Below, one piece after another: positions 9,881 through 18,405 of a stretch of DNA of 64,000 bases. Under the pieces are notes generated by a model. That model was not told the DNA's origin. It saw only the letters and a program-made list of their open reading frames with translations, and searched no databases. The DNA is from Mycobacterium sp. PO1 (GTDB lineage Bacteria > Actinomycetota > Actinomycetes > Mycobacteriales > Mycobacteriaceae), in assembly GCF_017312405.1 (NCBI RefSeq), contig NZ_BLTG01000045.1, positions 1 to 64,000 on the forward strand, written 5' to 3'. How positions within the stretch are numbered: the stretch's first letter is position 1; every line of letters begins with the position of its first letter. The position numbers and the translations under genes are program-made.

Positions 9881-9933
9881 GCGGATTCGGCGCGCTATGC
9901 GACAGCGTGGGTGCTTTAGCGCGCCCGATTCGC
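9881..9933. repeat. dispersed GCGCGC-arm hairpin at the permease stop codon (copy 3)
   Basis: Arms at 9881-9897 and 9917-9933 match at about 15 of 17 positions and flank a loop TGCGACAGCGTGGGTGCTT, nearly the loop of the element at 8942-8990. The right arm covers the stop codon of the permease gene. Confidence 0.65.
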
Positions 9934-11394
9934 AAGGATCGAGTGGCGGCGGCCGTAGACGAAGTAGACGACCACGCCCAGGGCCATCCAGATGCCGAAC
10001 CGGATCCAGGTCAGCCCGGTCAGGTTCAGCATCAGCCACAGGCACGCGATGATCGCCAGGATCGGCAGCACCGGCACCCACGGCACCCGGAACCCGCGCT
10101 TCAGGTCGGGTCGCGTCCGGCGCAGCACGATCACCCCGGCCGACACCAGCACGAACGCGAACAGCGTGCCGATGTTGACCATCTCCTCGAGCTTGTCGAT
10201 CGGGAACACCGTCGCAGTCACGGCGACGACCAGGCCGACGATCAGCGTGATGCGCACCGGCGTGCCGTGCCGCCCGGTCTTGGCCAGCTGTGTGGGCATC
10301 AGCCCGTCGCGCGACATCGCGAACAGCACCCGGGTCTGGCCGAGCACCAACACGATGACCACCGTGGTCAGGCCCGCCAGTGCGCCGATCGAGATCACCT
10401 TGGCCGCCCAGTCCACGCCGTTCAGCGCGAAGGCGGTGGCCAGGTTCTGCGTTTCGGCGTCGCGCAGCTGGGTGTAGCTGACCATCCCCGACAGCACGAT
10501 CGCCACGGCGACGTAGAGCACGGTGACGATGCCCAGCGAGGCCAGGATGCCGCGGGGTATGTCGCGCTGCGGCTGTTTGGTCTCCTCGGCGGTGGTCGCG
10601 ACGATGTCGAAGCCGATGAACGCGAAGAACACGATCGAGGCGCCGGCCAGCAGCCCGTACCAGCCGTAGTGGCTGCCTTCGGCGCCGGTAAGCAGCGAGA
10701 ACAGCGACTGCTCGGTGCCGGTGCCGCCCTCCCCTGCCTCGGCGGGCGGGATGAACGGCGAGTAGTTCTCGGTCTTGATGTAGAACGCGCCGACGGCGAC
10801 CACCAGCAGCACCACCCCCACCTTGACGGCGGTGATGGCCAGGCTGACCCCGGCGGACAGTTTGGTGCCCCAGGCCAGGATGGCGGTGACGAACGCGATG
10901 ATCAACAGCGCGCCCCAATCCAGTTGCAGCCCAAACACTTCGGCAGATCCGCCGGCGAAGCCGAACACGGTGCCCAGGTAGCTGGACCAGCCCTTGGCGA
11001 CAACCGCCGCGGCGACGGCGAACTCCAGGATCAGATCCCAGCCGATGATCCAGGCGATGAACTCACCGAACGTCGCATAGGAGAACGTGTAGGCGCTGCC
11101 GGCCACCGGCACGGTGGAGGCGAATTCGGCGTAGCACAGTGCGGCCAGCCCGCAGGAGATCGCGGCGATGATGAACGAGATCGAGATCGCCGGTCCGGTG
11201 ATGTTGCCGGCGGTCGAGGCGGTGATGGTGAAGATGCCGGCGCCGATCACCACCGACACCCCGAAGACGGTCAGATCCCACCAGTTCAGGTCCTTGCGGA
11301 GCTTGGTGCTGGGTTCGTCGGTGTCGGCGATCGACTGCTCGACGGACTTGGTCCGCCATCGCCCCACGGTCTGCGTCACCGGTTCCTGAACCAT
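9916..11394 (-). CDS. APC-superfamily amino-acid permease
   Basis: 492 residues with about twelve hydrophobic segments. The hallmark GVSVVIGAGIFTIT of amino acid/polyamine/organocation transporters lies near residues 46-59, and the family resembles the cationic amino-acid (CAT-like) permeases. The start is placed at the ATG at 11394 because AAAAGGGGAC lies 5-14 bases upstream; an upstream ATG at 11415 lacks such a site. It is the equivalent by position of Rv3253c. The substrate is not decidable from sequence; cationic amino acids are likely. It is divergent from the FAD gene, with only 57 bases between starts. Confidence 0.88.
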   Translation of the reverse strand: MVQEPVTQTVGRWRTKSVEQSIADTDEPSTKLRKDLNWWDLTVFGVSVVIGAGIFTITASTAGNITGPAISISFIIAAISCGLAALCYAEFASTVPVAGSAYTFSYATFGEFIAWIIGWDLILEFAVAAAVVAKGWSSYLGTVFGFAGGSAEVFGLQLDWGALLIIAFVTAILAWGTKLSAGVSLAITAVKVGVVLLVVAVGAFYIKTENYSPFIPPAEAGEGGTGTEQSLFSLLTGAEGSHYGWYGLLAGASIVFFAFIGFDIVATTAEETKQPQRDIPRGILASLGIVTVLYVAVAIVLSGMVSYTQLRDAETQNLATAFALNGVDWAAKVISIGALAGLTTVVIVLVLGQTRVLFAMSRDGLMPTQLAKTGRHGTPVRITLIVGLVVAVTATVFPIDKLEEMVNIGTLFAFVLVSAGVIVLRRTRPDLKRGFRVPWVPVLPILAIIACLWLMLNLTGLTWIRFGIWMALGVVVYFVYGRRHSILANRAR

Positions 11395-11437
11395 CGACCG
11401 TCCCCTTTTCGTCATCGTTTCAGCGGAATGTACCCAC

Positions 11438-11443
11438 TAGCGT
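11438..11443 (+). promoter_or_regulatory. -10 box TAGCGT for a leaderless FAD-enzyme transcript
   Basis: TAGCGT ends 8 bases before the ATG at 11452, and no ribosome-binding site is visible. Confidence 0.4.
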
Positions 11444-11451
11444 GTGATCCG

Positions 11452-12831
11452 ATGGGTCCAATGAGACACGCAGTGGTGATAGGCGCCAGCATCGGCGGGT
11501 TGTGCGCCGCCAAAGTGCTGGCGGAGTTCGCTGACCGGGTGACGGTGTTCGAGCGTGACGACCTGCCGGCGGAACCGGCCAGCCGCGCTGCCACGCCGCA
11601 GGACCGTCACGTGCACCTGTTGATGGCGCGCGGCGCCGAGGAGTTGGAGTCGCTGTTCCCCGGGCTGCTGGCCGACATGGTGGCCGACGGGGTGCCGATC
11701 TTGGAGAACCGGCCCGACTGCATCCATTTCGGGGCGGCCGGTCATGTGCTGGGCACCCAGCACCGCCTGCAGGACGAGTTCACCGCCTACGTGCCGAGCC
11801 GACCGCATCTGGAGTGGCAGATCCGCAGCCGGGTCACCGCCCTGTCCAACGTCACGGTGCAGCAGCGTGGCGTCGACGAGCCGGTCTTCGACGGGCACCG
11901 GGTCACCGGGGTGCGCACCGCTGACGGCGAGGTCGTCGACGCCGATCTCGTCATCGACGCGACGGGTCGCGGCACCCGGCTGCCGGCCTGGCTGCCCCAG
12001 TGGGGGTTCGAGCGGCCGCGCGAGGACAGCGTCGCGGTCGGCATCGGCTACGCCACCCACCGGCTCACCATCCCAGAGGATCTGGTCCGGGAGAAGGTCG
12101 TGGTGGCGGGCGCGTCGCGGGAGCAGCCGCTGGGGCTGGGCATGCTCTACTACGAGGACGACGTCTGGACGATGACGACGTTCGGGGTCGGGAAAGTGCC
12201 TCCGCCAGAGGATTTCGCGGGGATGCAGGCCTTGGCCGAGGAACTGTTGCCGGCTCATCTCAGCGCGGCGGTGCAGCAGGCGCAGCCCGTGGGTGAGGTC
12301 GCGGTGCACAAGTATCCGGCGAGTCGGTGGCGGCGGTTCGACGAACTCGACCGCTTCCCGCCGGGCATCCTGCCGTTCGGGGACGCAGTGGTGAGCTTCA
12401 ATCCGACGTTCGGGCAGGGCATGACGATGACGTCGCTGCAGGCCGGGCATCTGCGCCGTGCGCTGCAGGGCCCGCCCGACGAGCTGGCCACGACGTTTCT
12501 GGCCGCCACCACCAAGACGACGTGGCCGGTGTGGACGATGAACGCGATCGGCGATCTGATCCTGCACCGGGCCGAGGGCCCGATGCCGTGGTGGTACCGC
12601 CCGGTGGGCTCGCTGTTCGACCAGTTCCTGGGTGCTGCGGAGTCCGATCCTGTTCTCGCGGAATGGTTTCTGCGCCGGTTCAGCCTGCTCGACAGCCTCT
12701 ACATGGTGCCGTCGGCGAAGCTGGTGGGCCGCACGGTGCGCCACAACATGCGGCTGTGGATGCAGGAGCGGCGGTCTAGATCCCGACGGTCACCCGGAAC
12801 AGCCGGGTCGGCTCCTGCGCGCTCAGCCTGA
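11452..12831 (+). CDS. FAD-dependent oxidoreductase / monooxygenase-like protein
   Basis: 459 residues. The N-terminal Rossmann motif VVIGASIGGLCAAKVL (residues 7-22) and ERDDLP bind FAD; DATGRGTRLP near residue 165 and FGDAVVSFNPTFGQGM near 315 are the further FAD/GD motifs of the p-hydroxybenzoate-hydroxylase-like fold. By position it corresponds to Rv3254. Substrate unknown. Its last 56 bases overlap the convergent manA gene (stop at 12776). ATG 11452 or 11461 could be used; the first is preferred because of the -10 box spacing. Confidence 0.8.
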   Translation: MGPMRHAVVIGASIGGLCAAKVLAEFADRVTVFERDDLPAEPASRAATPQDRHVHLLMARGAEELESLFPGLLADMVADGVPILENRPDCIHFGAAGHVLGTQHRLQDEFTAYVPSRPHLEWQIRSRVTALSNVTVQQRGVDEPVFDGHRVTGVRTADGEVVDADLVIDATGRGTRLPAWLPQWGFERPREDSVAVGIGYATHRLTIPEDLVREKVVVAGASREQPLGLGMLYYEDDVWTMTTFGVGKVPPPEDFAGMQALAEELLPAHLSAAVQQAQPVGEVAVHKYPASRWRRFDELDRFPPGILPFGDAVVSFNPTFGQGMTMTSLQAGHLRRALQGPPDELATTFLAATTKTTWPVWTMNAIGDLILHRAEGPMPWWYRPVGSLFDQFLGAAESDPVLAEWFLRRFSLLDSLYMVPSAKLVGRTVRHNMRLWMQERRSRSRRSPGTAGSAPARSA

Positions 12832-14002
12832 TCGGTCCGTCGTCGGCGGCAACCCAGGCCGCCTTGCCGCGTTCCAGCACCACCGAGCGGGTCTTGGCGT
12901 GCACGGTGACCGCACCCTCGGCGCACAGCAGGATCTGCGGTCCGTCGTGGCGGGTGGGGGCGTCGATCTCGTGGCCGAGGTTGCCCTCGTCGATGCGCAA
13001 CACCGACACCGCGAACTCCGGCGCCGGCGTGCGGTAGACGAGTTCTTCTCCGTCGGAACATGATTCGGGCCGGACCACGACGTCCTCGGCGGGGGTGAAG
13101 TCCAGCACGCGCAGCAGTTCGGGCACGTCGACGTGCTTGGGGGTCAGGCCGCCGCGCAGCACGTTGTCGGAGTTGGCCATCACCTCGACGCCGATCCCGT
13201 GCAGGTAGGCGTGCAGGTTGCCCGCGGGCAGGTAGATCGCCTCGCCCGGCGCCAGCGACAGCCGGTTGAGCAACAGCGAACACAGCACGCCGGCGTCACC
13301 GGGGTAGCGTTCACCCAGCTCGAGCACCGTCTTGGCTTCCCGCTCGAATTCGGTTGCCCCCGAACGCACGTAGTCGATCGCCCCGTCGATCACCGCGGGC
13401 ACCAGCACATCGAGGTCGGGCTGCGGGAACGTGATCCACGTGGTGAACAGTGCGCGCAACCCGTCGCCGTCGGACTGTCCGTCCAGCAGACCGATGAACG
13501 GGTCGAGGTCGGCGACCCCCAGCGCACGCATCAGCTCGACGGTGCGCGCGACCGGCCGGAATCCGGCGAGCGCCTCGAACTGGTCCAGAGCGACGAGGAT
13601 TTCGGGTTTGTGGCTGCGGTCGCGGTAGTTACGGGTGGGCGCGGTGATCGGGATGCCCATGCGTTCTTCGCGGGTGAAGCCCTCGAGCGCCTGCTCGCTG
13701 CTCGGATGGGCCTGCAGCGACAGCGGCTCGTCAGCGGCCAGCACCTTCACCAGGAACGGCAGCGTGTCACCGAATCGGCCGCGCACCGCCGGCCCGAGTT
13801 CGCTTTCCGGATCGGCGCGCAGCGCGTCGAGCAGTGAGCGCTCGGTGTCGTCGTCCTGCAGCCACGCCGGGTCGCCCGGGTGGGCACCGAACCATAGTTC
13901 GGCCTCCGGATGCGGTGTGGGACTGGGCGCCCCGGTGAAATCGGCAATCGCGGTTCGCGAACCCCATGCATAGGTCCGGACCGCTCCCCTCAGCAGATGC
14001 AC
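12776..14002 (-). CDS. manA: mannose-6-phosphate isomerase
   Basis: Zinc enzyme interconverting fructose-6-phosphate and mannose-6-phosphate, the entry to GDP-mannose for mannosylated lipoglycans and phosphatidylinositol mannosides. 408 residues. Zinc and active-site residues are in LQAHPSSEQA, SHKPEILVAL near 120 and LPAGNLHAYLHGIGVEVMANSDN near 265. GTG start with GAGGTAA just upstream. It follows the SIS-domain gene by 5 bases in the operon manB-SIS-manA. Confidence 0.96.
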   Translation of the reverse strand: MHLLRGAVRTYAWGSRTAIADFTGAPSPTPHPEAELWFGAHPGDPAWLQDDDTERSLLDALRADPESELGPAVRGRFGDTLPFLVKVLAADEPLSLQAHPSSEQALEGFTREERMGIPITAPTRNYRDRSHKPEILVALDQFEALAGFRPVARTVELMRALGVADLDPFIGLLDGQSDGDGLRALFTTWITFPQPDLDVLVPAVIDGAIDYVRSGATEFEREAKTVLELGERYPGDAGVLCSLLLNRLSLAPGEAIYLPAGNLHAYLHGIGVEVMANSDNVLRGGLTPKHVDVPELLRVLDFTPAEDVVVRPESCSDGEELVYRTPAPEFAVSVLRIDEGNLGHEIDAPTRHDGPQILLCAEGAVTVHAKTRSVVLERGKAAWVAADDGPIRLSAQEPTRLFRVTVGI

Positions 14003-14007
14003 TTACC

Positions 14008-15117
14008 TCAACCTCGAACCAGCCGCAGGTAGACCGCCGCCATTTCGAGGCGGACCGCCAGCAGCGCTAATTGTTGTTCGAGACGTCCCGGCGCGGTGGC
14101 CGGCACCTCCCGATCTCCCCCCGCCATCACGACGTCCGGGACGTCGTTGGCGTTGACGACCTTGATGTCGTCGAAACCCCTGAGCCGCGCGGAGATCTCG
14201 GGCCGCTGCGCGTCGGATGCCAGCACGAAGGTGCGGGTGCGCGCCGGTCGCGGTCCGTCGATCTGCTCGTCGTGGAAGATGGACAGCTCGTCACTGTCGG
14301 ATGAGGGCCCGCGGCCCCACCCGGTGCCGATCGCGACCAGCACATCGGCCAGGTCGACGGCGGCGACGGTCTGGTGGGCGACGCGCAGCATCACCGTCGC
14401 GGCATGACGCGCCAGCGCGAGGGTGGCCGCGCAGTCGCCGGCGAAGACGACGTCGTAACCCGCCATCTGCTCGGCGAGCACCTTGGCCGGGTTGGTGAAC
14501 AGGTCCCGCGCGGCGCTGTTGTGCAGCGCTTCGTCGTCGAGTTGGTCGGCCAGCGTGGCCAGGTCGGCCTGCGCGCCGGGCGTGATCACCTGCACGACCG
14601 CCAGGCCGGCGGCCAGGTAGCGGGTCAGGGTGAAGTCGTCGGGCATCGGCACCCGCGGCGGCAGCGCGACCGAGCGGCCGGAGGTGGCGTCGCGCAGCGG
14701 GCCTTCATACGGCGCGATGACGACGACGCGCGCACCGCGGCGCACACCGGTGGCCGCAGCGGAGACCAGCGCGGGCTCGCCCGGGTCGTCGCCGGCGAGA
14801 ATCAGGACGTCGAGGGCGCCGATCCACATCGGTGGCTCGGACACGACGACGAACGGGGCGCCGACCGATCCGCCGAGCATCGCGGCCAGCATGGTGCCGG
14901 CGGTGTGGGCGTTGCCGCGCCCGGCCATCCACACGATGGTGCGCGGCGGGGAGTCCGACGCCACCGCGTCGAGGTCGCCCTCGTCGAGGGCGGCGGCGGT
15001 GGCCCGCACCTGCGCGCCTGCCATCGAGGCGGCGCGCAGCAACCCCATCCGGTCGGCTTCGAGCAGGCCCTCGGCGTCGTCGAGGTCCACCACAGCGGCC
15101 GAGGCCGGCGTGCTCAC
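14008..15117 (-). CDS. SIS-domain, phosphosugar isomerase-like protein (TobH-type)
   Basis: 369 residues. Two weak SIS-like sugar-phosphate folds: VWMAGRGNAHTAGTMLAAML near 65-85 and VVVIAPYEGPL near 130. Its place between manB and manA, equal to Rv3256c, suggests a role in mannose or related sugar-phosphate metabolism, but no activity is established to my knowledge. The GTG start overlaps the manB stop as GTGA (15114-15117), so it is translationally coupled. Confidence 0.8.
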   Translation of the reverse strand: MSTPASAAVVDLDDAEGLLEADRMGLLRAASMAGAQVRATAAALDEGDLDAVASDSPPRTIVWMAGRGNAHTAGTMLAAMLGGSVGAPFVVVSEPPMWIGALDVLILAGDDPGEPALVSAAATGVRRGARVVVIAPYEGPLRDATSGRSVALPPRVPMPDDFTLTRYLAAGLAVVQVITPGAQADLATLADQLDDEALHNSAARDLFTNPAKVLAEQMAGYDVVFAGDCAATLALARHAATVMLRVAHQTVAAVDLADVLVAIGTGWGRGPSSDSDELSIFHDEQIDGPRPARTRTFVLASDAQRPEISARLRGFDDIKVVNANDVPDVVMAGGDREVPATAPGRLEQQLALLAVRLEMAAVYLRLVRG

Positions 15118-16505
15118 GTCAATTCCCTGGTGCCGGCGCGGATGTAGCCGCCGATCTCGTCGACGAGGCCGCTGACACCTTGGGCGGTCAACGCTTCGAC
15201 GTTGAGTCGCAACAGCGGTTCGGTGTTGGACATGCGCAGGTTGAACCAGCTGCCGTCGCCGAGGTCGACGGTGACCCCGTCGAGGTGGTCGATGCCGTGC
15301 ACGCGCGGCCCGAACGACTTGAGCACCGATTCGACGACGGCGGGCGCGTCGGTGACGGTGAAGTTGATCTCGCCGGAGGATTCGTAGCGTTGGTAGTCGG
15401 CCATCAGGTCCGACAGCGGGCGGTCCTGTTCGCCGAGCGCGGCGAGCACGTGCAGCGCGGCCAGCATGCCGGAGTCGGCGCCCCAGAAGTCGCGGAAGTA
15501 GTAGTGCGCGGAGTGCTCGCCGCCGAAGATGGCGCCGGTCTCGGCCATCAGCCCCTTGATGTAGGAGTGGCCGACCCGCGAACGCACCGGCGTGCCGCCG
15601 CGTTCGGTGACCAGTTCGGGCACCGCGCGGGAGGTGATCAGGTTGTGGATGACCGTCGCGCCGATCTCGCGGCTCAGTTCGCGGGCGGCGACCAGCGCGG
15701 TGACCGCCGACGGCGACACGGCCTGCCCCTTCTCGTCGACGACGAAGCAGCGGTCGGCGTCACCGTCGAACGCCAGGCCGATGTCGGCGCCGGTCTGCAC
15801 GACGAACTCCTGCAGATCCACGAGGTTGGCCGGTTCCAGCGGGTTGGCCTCGTGGTTGGGGAAGGTGCCGTCGAGCTCGAAGTACAGCGGGAAGACCGTC
15901 ATCGACGGGATGGGCCCCAGCACCGCCGGGGTGGTGTGGCCGGCCATCCCGTTGCCGGCGTCGACGGCCACGTTGAGCGGGCGCAGGCTGCCGACGTCGA
16001 CCAGCGAGCGCAGGAACTGCCCGTAGTCGACGAGGACGTCGCGGTCGGACAGGGTTCCGCGGGTGCCGTCGTAGCCGGGGACGCCCGCGATGACCTCGTC
16101 GCTGATCGTGGTCAGGCCGGTGTCCTTGCCGACCGGTTTGGCGCCGGCCCGGCACAGCTTGATGCCGTTGTAGGCGGCCGGGTTGTGGCTGGCGGTGAAC
16201 ATCGCACCGGGGCAGTTCAGCAAGCCGGAGGCGAAGTAGAGCTGGTCAGTGGAGGCGAGGCCGATGCGCACGACGTCGAGGCCCTGGTCCATGACGCCTT
16301 CGGCGAACGCGGCGGCGAGCACCGGCGAGCTGGCCCGCATGTCGTAACCGAGGACGACCTGCGTGGAGTTCTCACCGTCGCGCATCAACCGCGCAAAGGA
16401 GGCCCCGACTTCGCGGACGAATGCGTCGTCGATTTCCTCACCCACGAGCCCACGAACGTCGTAGGCCTTGATCACGCGCTGCACCGCCGCGGCGGACCGG
16501 GACAT
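15114..16505 (-). CDS. manB: phosphomannomutase / phosphoglucomutase
   Basis: 463 residues of the alpha-D-phosphohexomutase family, interconverting mannose-6-phosphate and mannose-1-phosphate. The phosphoserine loop is FTASHNPAAYNGIK (near residue 102), the metal site is FDGDADRCF near 240, and the phosphate-binding MSNTEPLLRLN sits near 430. AAGGAG lies close before the ATG. It heads manB-SIS-manA and feeds the manC product GDP-mannose encoded at 22.5 kb. Confidence 0.95.
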   Translation of the reverse strand: MSRSAAAVQRVIKAYDVRGLVGEEIDDAFVREVGASFARLMRDGENSTQVVLGYDMRASSPVLAAAFAEGVMDQGLDVVRIGLASTDQLYFASGLLNCPGAMFTASHNPAAYNGIKLCRAGAKPVGKDTGLTTISDEVIAGVPGYDGTRGTLSDRDVLVDYGQFLRSLVDVGSLRPLNVAVDAGNGMAGHTTPAVLGPIPSMTVFPLYFELDGTFPNHEANPLEPANLVDLQEFVVQTGADIGLAFDGDADRCFVVDEKGQAVSPSAVTALVAARELSREIGATVIHNLITSRAVPELVTERGGTPVRSRVGHSYIKGLMAETGAIFGGEHSAHYYFRDFWGADSGMLAALHVLAALGEQDRPLSDLMADYQRYESSGEINFTVTDAPAVVESVLKSFGPRVHGIDHLDGVTVDLGDGSWFNLRMSNTEPLLRLNVEALTAQGVSGLVDEIGGYIRAGTRELT

Positions 16506-16580
16506 AGGGCTCCTTGGACGACAGGACTGGTGGTTCCAGCCTAGCCGTCGCCGCGCATCAATATGGCCGCCCCGGGATTG

Positions 16581-16626
16581 CGAAATCGCATTCCATCAGC
16601 GACGTCCCTGCTGGGGAGCGATTTCG
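16581..16626. repeat. inverted repeat upstream of manB
   Basis: CGAAATCGC (16581-16589) and GCGATTTCG (16618-16626) pair perfectly, with inner CAGC/GCTG pairs. It lies just past the DUF3499 stop codon and probably ends that transcript. Confidence 0.5.
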
Positions 16627-16635
16627 GGGATCGGG

Positions 16636-17064
16636 TCAGTCGGTGGGGTCGGGCAGAACGCGCAGATGGCCGCGACGACGGCCGTTGGTCTCGGGTTTGC
16701 GGGTCGGCGGTGCCATCAACGCGCCGCTCTGGGCGCCGCTGACGGGGTCGGTGAATCCGGTGAAGCCGTGTACCGGGCCCCCGCCCGCTCCTCTGCCCTC
16801 GCGGCCTTCGCGTACGGCGTCGGCCAGGGCGACCAGGTCGTCGTCATCGGGGTGCGACGGCAGCGGGCCGGCGTGGCGGACCAGCTCCCAGCCGCGCGGC
16901 GCGGTGATCCGGCCGGCGTGCATGACGCACAGGTCCCAGGAGTGCGGCTCGGACACGGTCGCCAGCGGCCCCACTACGGCCGTCGAGTCGGAGTACACGA
17001 ACGTCAGCGTCGCGACCGCGTAGTGAGGGCACCCGGGCCGGCAGCAGCGACGGGGAACATTCAC
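16636..17064 (-). CDS. DUF3499 family protein
   Basis: 142 residues from the GTG at 17064 (VNVPRRCCRPGC); a start at 17109 would add 15 residues. CCRPGCPHYAVATLTFVYSD, a Cys-rich N-terminus, and CVMHAGRITAPRGWELVRH are the conserved core of this actinobacterial family, equivalent to Rv3258c. The spaced cysteines and histidine could bind zinc. No function is known. The C-terminal third is low-complexity and basic. It is divergent from the zincin-like gene, less than 100 bases away. Confidence 0.75.
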   Translation of the reverse strand: MNVPRRCCRPGCPHYAVATLTFVYSDSTAVVGPLATVSEPHSWDLCVMHAGRITAPRGWELVRHAGPLPSHPDDDDLVALADAVREGREGRGAGGGPVHGFTGFTDPVSGAQSGALMAPPTRKPETNGRRRGHLRVLPDPTD

Positions 17065-17141
17065 GGACGTGAGGTTATCGTGCAGCGTCGTCGGCATCGC
17101 GGCGGACACGCGCAGCCGCGGGCGCGCCGACTCTCAACCGT

Positions 17142-17147
17142 TACGAT
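17142..17147 (+). promoter_or_regulatory. -10 box TACGAT for the zincin-like gene
   Basis: TACGAT ends 7 bases before the GTG at 17155; no Shine-Dalgarno sequence, so a leaderless transcript is likely. Confidence 0.45.
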
Positions 17148-17154
17148 CTTCTGC

Positions 17155-17619
17155 GTGACGCGGCGCAACCACCGGGGGTCGCGGCGGGGCCGCGAGATGC
17201 GTGGACCACTGCTTCCGCCGAGCGTTCCGGGTTGGCGCAGTCGCGCCGAGCGCTTCGACATGGCGGTGCTGGAGGCTTACGAGCCGATCGAGCGCCGGTG
17301 GCAGGACCGGGTGGCGACGCTCGACGTGGCGGTCGACGAGATTCCCCGGCTGTCGCCGAAGGATCCGGACAGTGTGCAGTGGCCACCGGAGGTGGTCGCC
17401 GACGGTCCGATTGCGCTGGCCCGGCTGATACCCGCCGGGGTCGATGTCCGCGGAAACGCCACGCGGGCGCGAATTGTGCTGTTTCGCAAGCCGATCGAGC
17501 GCCGAGCCAAGGACACCCTGGAGCTGACCGAGCTGCTGCACGAACTGCTGGTGGCTCAGGTGGCCACCTATCTGGGGGTCGAACCGTCGGTGATCGATCC
17601 GAGCATCGACGACGACTGA
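17155..17619 (+). CDS. zincin-like (metallopeptidase family) protein with a degenerate zinc motif
   Basis: 154 residues, the counterpart by position of Rv3259. The family normally carries HExxHHFG; here the equivalent segment is LLHELLVAQVATYLGVEP, so the first His-Glu pair remains but the second and third histidines are gone. Peptidase activity is therefore doubtful. The N-terminus is basic (VTRRNHRGSRRGREMRGP). It may be a structural or regulatory relic of a zincin; I infer no substrate. Confidence 0.75.
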   Translation: MTRRNHRGSRRGREMRGPLLPPSVPGWRSRAERFDMAVLEAYEPIERRWQDRVATLDVAVDEIPRLSPKDPDSVQWPPEVVADGPIALARLIPAGVDVRGNATRARIVLFRKPIERRAKDTLELTELLHELLVAQVATYLGVEPSVIDPSIDDD

Positions 17620-17687
17620 GAGGGATCCGGGCGCTCGCGCGACGTGCCTTCGGTTGCACGGTGAGCGCCTGCGCGCGTGCGCGGCGG

Positions 17688-18092
17688 CTAGATGATGCCG
17701 CGCTTGAGGCGACGACGCTCCCGCTCGGAGAGTCCGCCCCAGATGCCGAAGCGCTCGTCGTGAGCCAGCGCGTACTCGAGGCACTCGTCGCGCACCTCGC
17801 AGCCCTGGCAGATTCGCTTGGCTTCACGGGTCGAGCCGCCCTTCTCGGGGAAGAACGCCTCGGGGTCGGTCTGCGCGCACAGCGCGCGTTCCTGCCACTG
17901 GTCTTCGATCGACTCGGTGTCGTTGTCGAAGAAGTCGTCGGTGCTGCTGCTGGGCACCAGACTCAGCTGCGGACGACCGCTGATCTCTGCCGGCATCGGT
18001 CCGGTCTGGATGTGCGAAGCACTCCCCACCGATCCGAGGAGCCTGTTGTCGAACCGGACCGAATCGCCGAAATCGGCCTGCTCAAATGCCAT
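17688..18092 (-). CDS. whiB2: WhiB-family iron-sulfur transcription factor (WhmD-like)
   Basis: 134 residues. Four cysteines C72, C95, C98 and C104 ligate a 4Fe-4S cluster; the GIWGG turn at 116-120 precedes the basic tail SERERRRLKRGII that contacts DNA. WhiB2/WhmD is essential for septation in mycobacteria. GGAGGAGGGG is an exceptionally strong ribosome-binding site just before the ATG. Its position opposite fbiA is the same as in M. tuberculosis (Rv3260c/Rv3261). Confidence 0.96.
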   Translation of the reverse strand: MAFEQADFGDSVRFDNRLLGSVGSASHIQTGPMPAEISGRPQLSLVPSSSTDDFFDNDTESIEDQWQERALCAQTDPEAFFPEKGGSTREAKRICQGCEVRDECLEYALAHDERFGIWGGLSERERRRLKRGII

Positions 18093-18405
18093 GTTCCCCT
18101 CCTCCAGGTCTCGTAGATCCGTTTAAAAATAAGCCCCACTATGAAGGTGCGGCCATCTCAATTCGAACAAGTGATCGAATCTCGGTCTGCGACACCGGAA
18201 CCGGCCGGCCAACCGCGAAATGACACTGCTGTGATTACACACGGGTAGGCAGCGTGGGTCAAGCGCTAGAACAGGAATTCATATCATTCCGTGACATCAA
18301 TTCGGCGCGTCGCGCAATGGCGTGTCGGTCACGTTCGGGTCACCCGTGATCTCCGCAACCCACCCGGCGAAACTCTTCGGCGCACAGCGCCTACTCTCGT
18401 TCGGT
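18093..18405. other. whiB2-fbiA divergent intergenic region
   Basis: 313 bases without a gene. The 60 bases next to whiB2 are AT-rich (TTTAAAAATAAGCC on the plus strand), marking a whiB2 promoter with a leader of some length. Near 18300 is a GGCGCGTCGCGC fragment like one arm of the dispersed hairpins. The fbiA side ends in a TACTCT -10 box. No small RNA can be argued from sequence alone. Confidence 0.5.
18392..18397 (+). promoter_or_regulatory. -10 box TACTCT for fbiA
   Basis: TACTCT ends 8 bases before the GTG at 18406; no ribosome-binding site, consistent with a leaderless fbiA-fbiB transcript. Confidence 0.4.

Noticed and set aside
9907..11451. A long plus-strand extension before the FAD enzyme
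   Set aside because: It is antisense to the amino-acid permease; the dinucleotide motif sits directly after the ATG at 11452.
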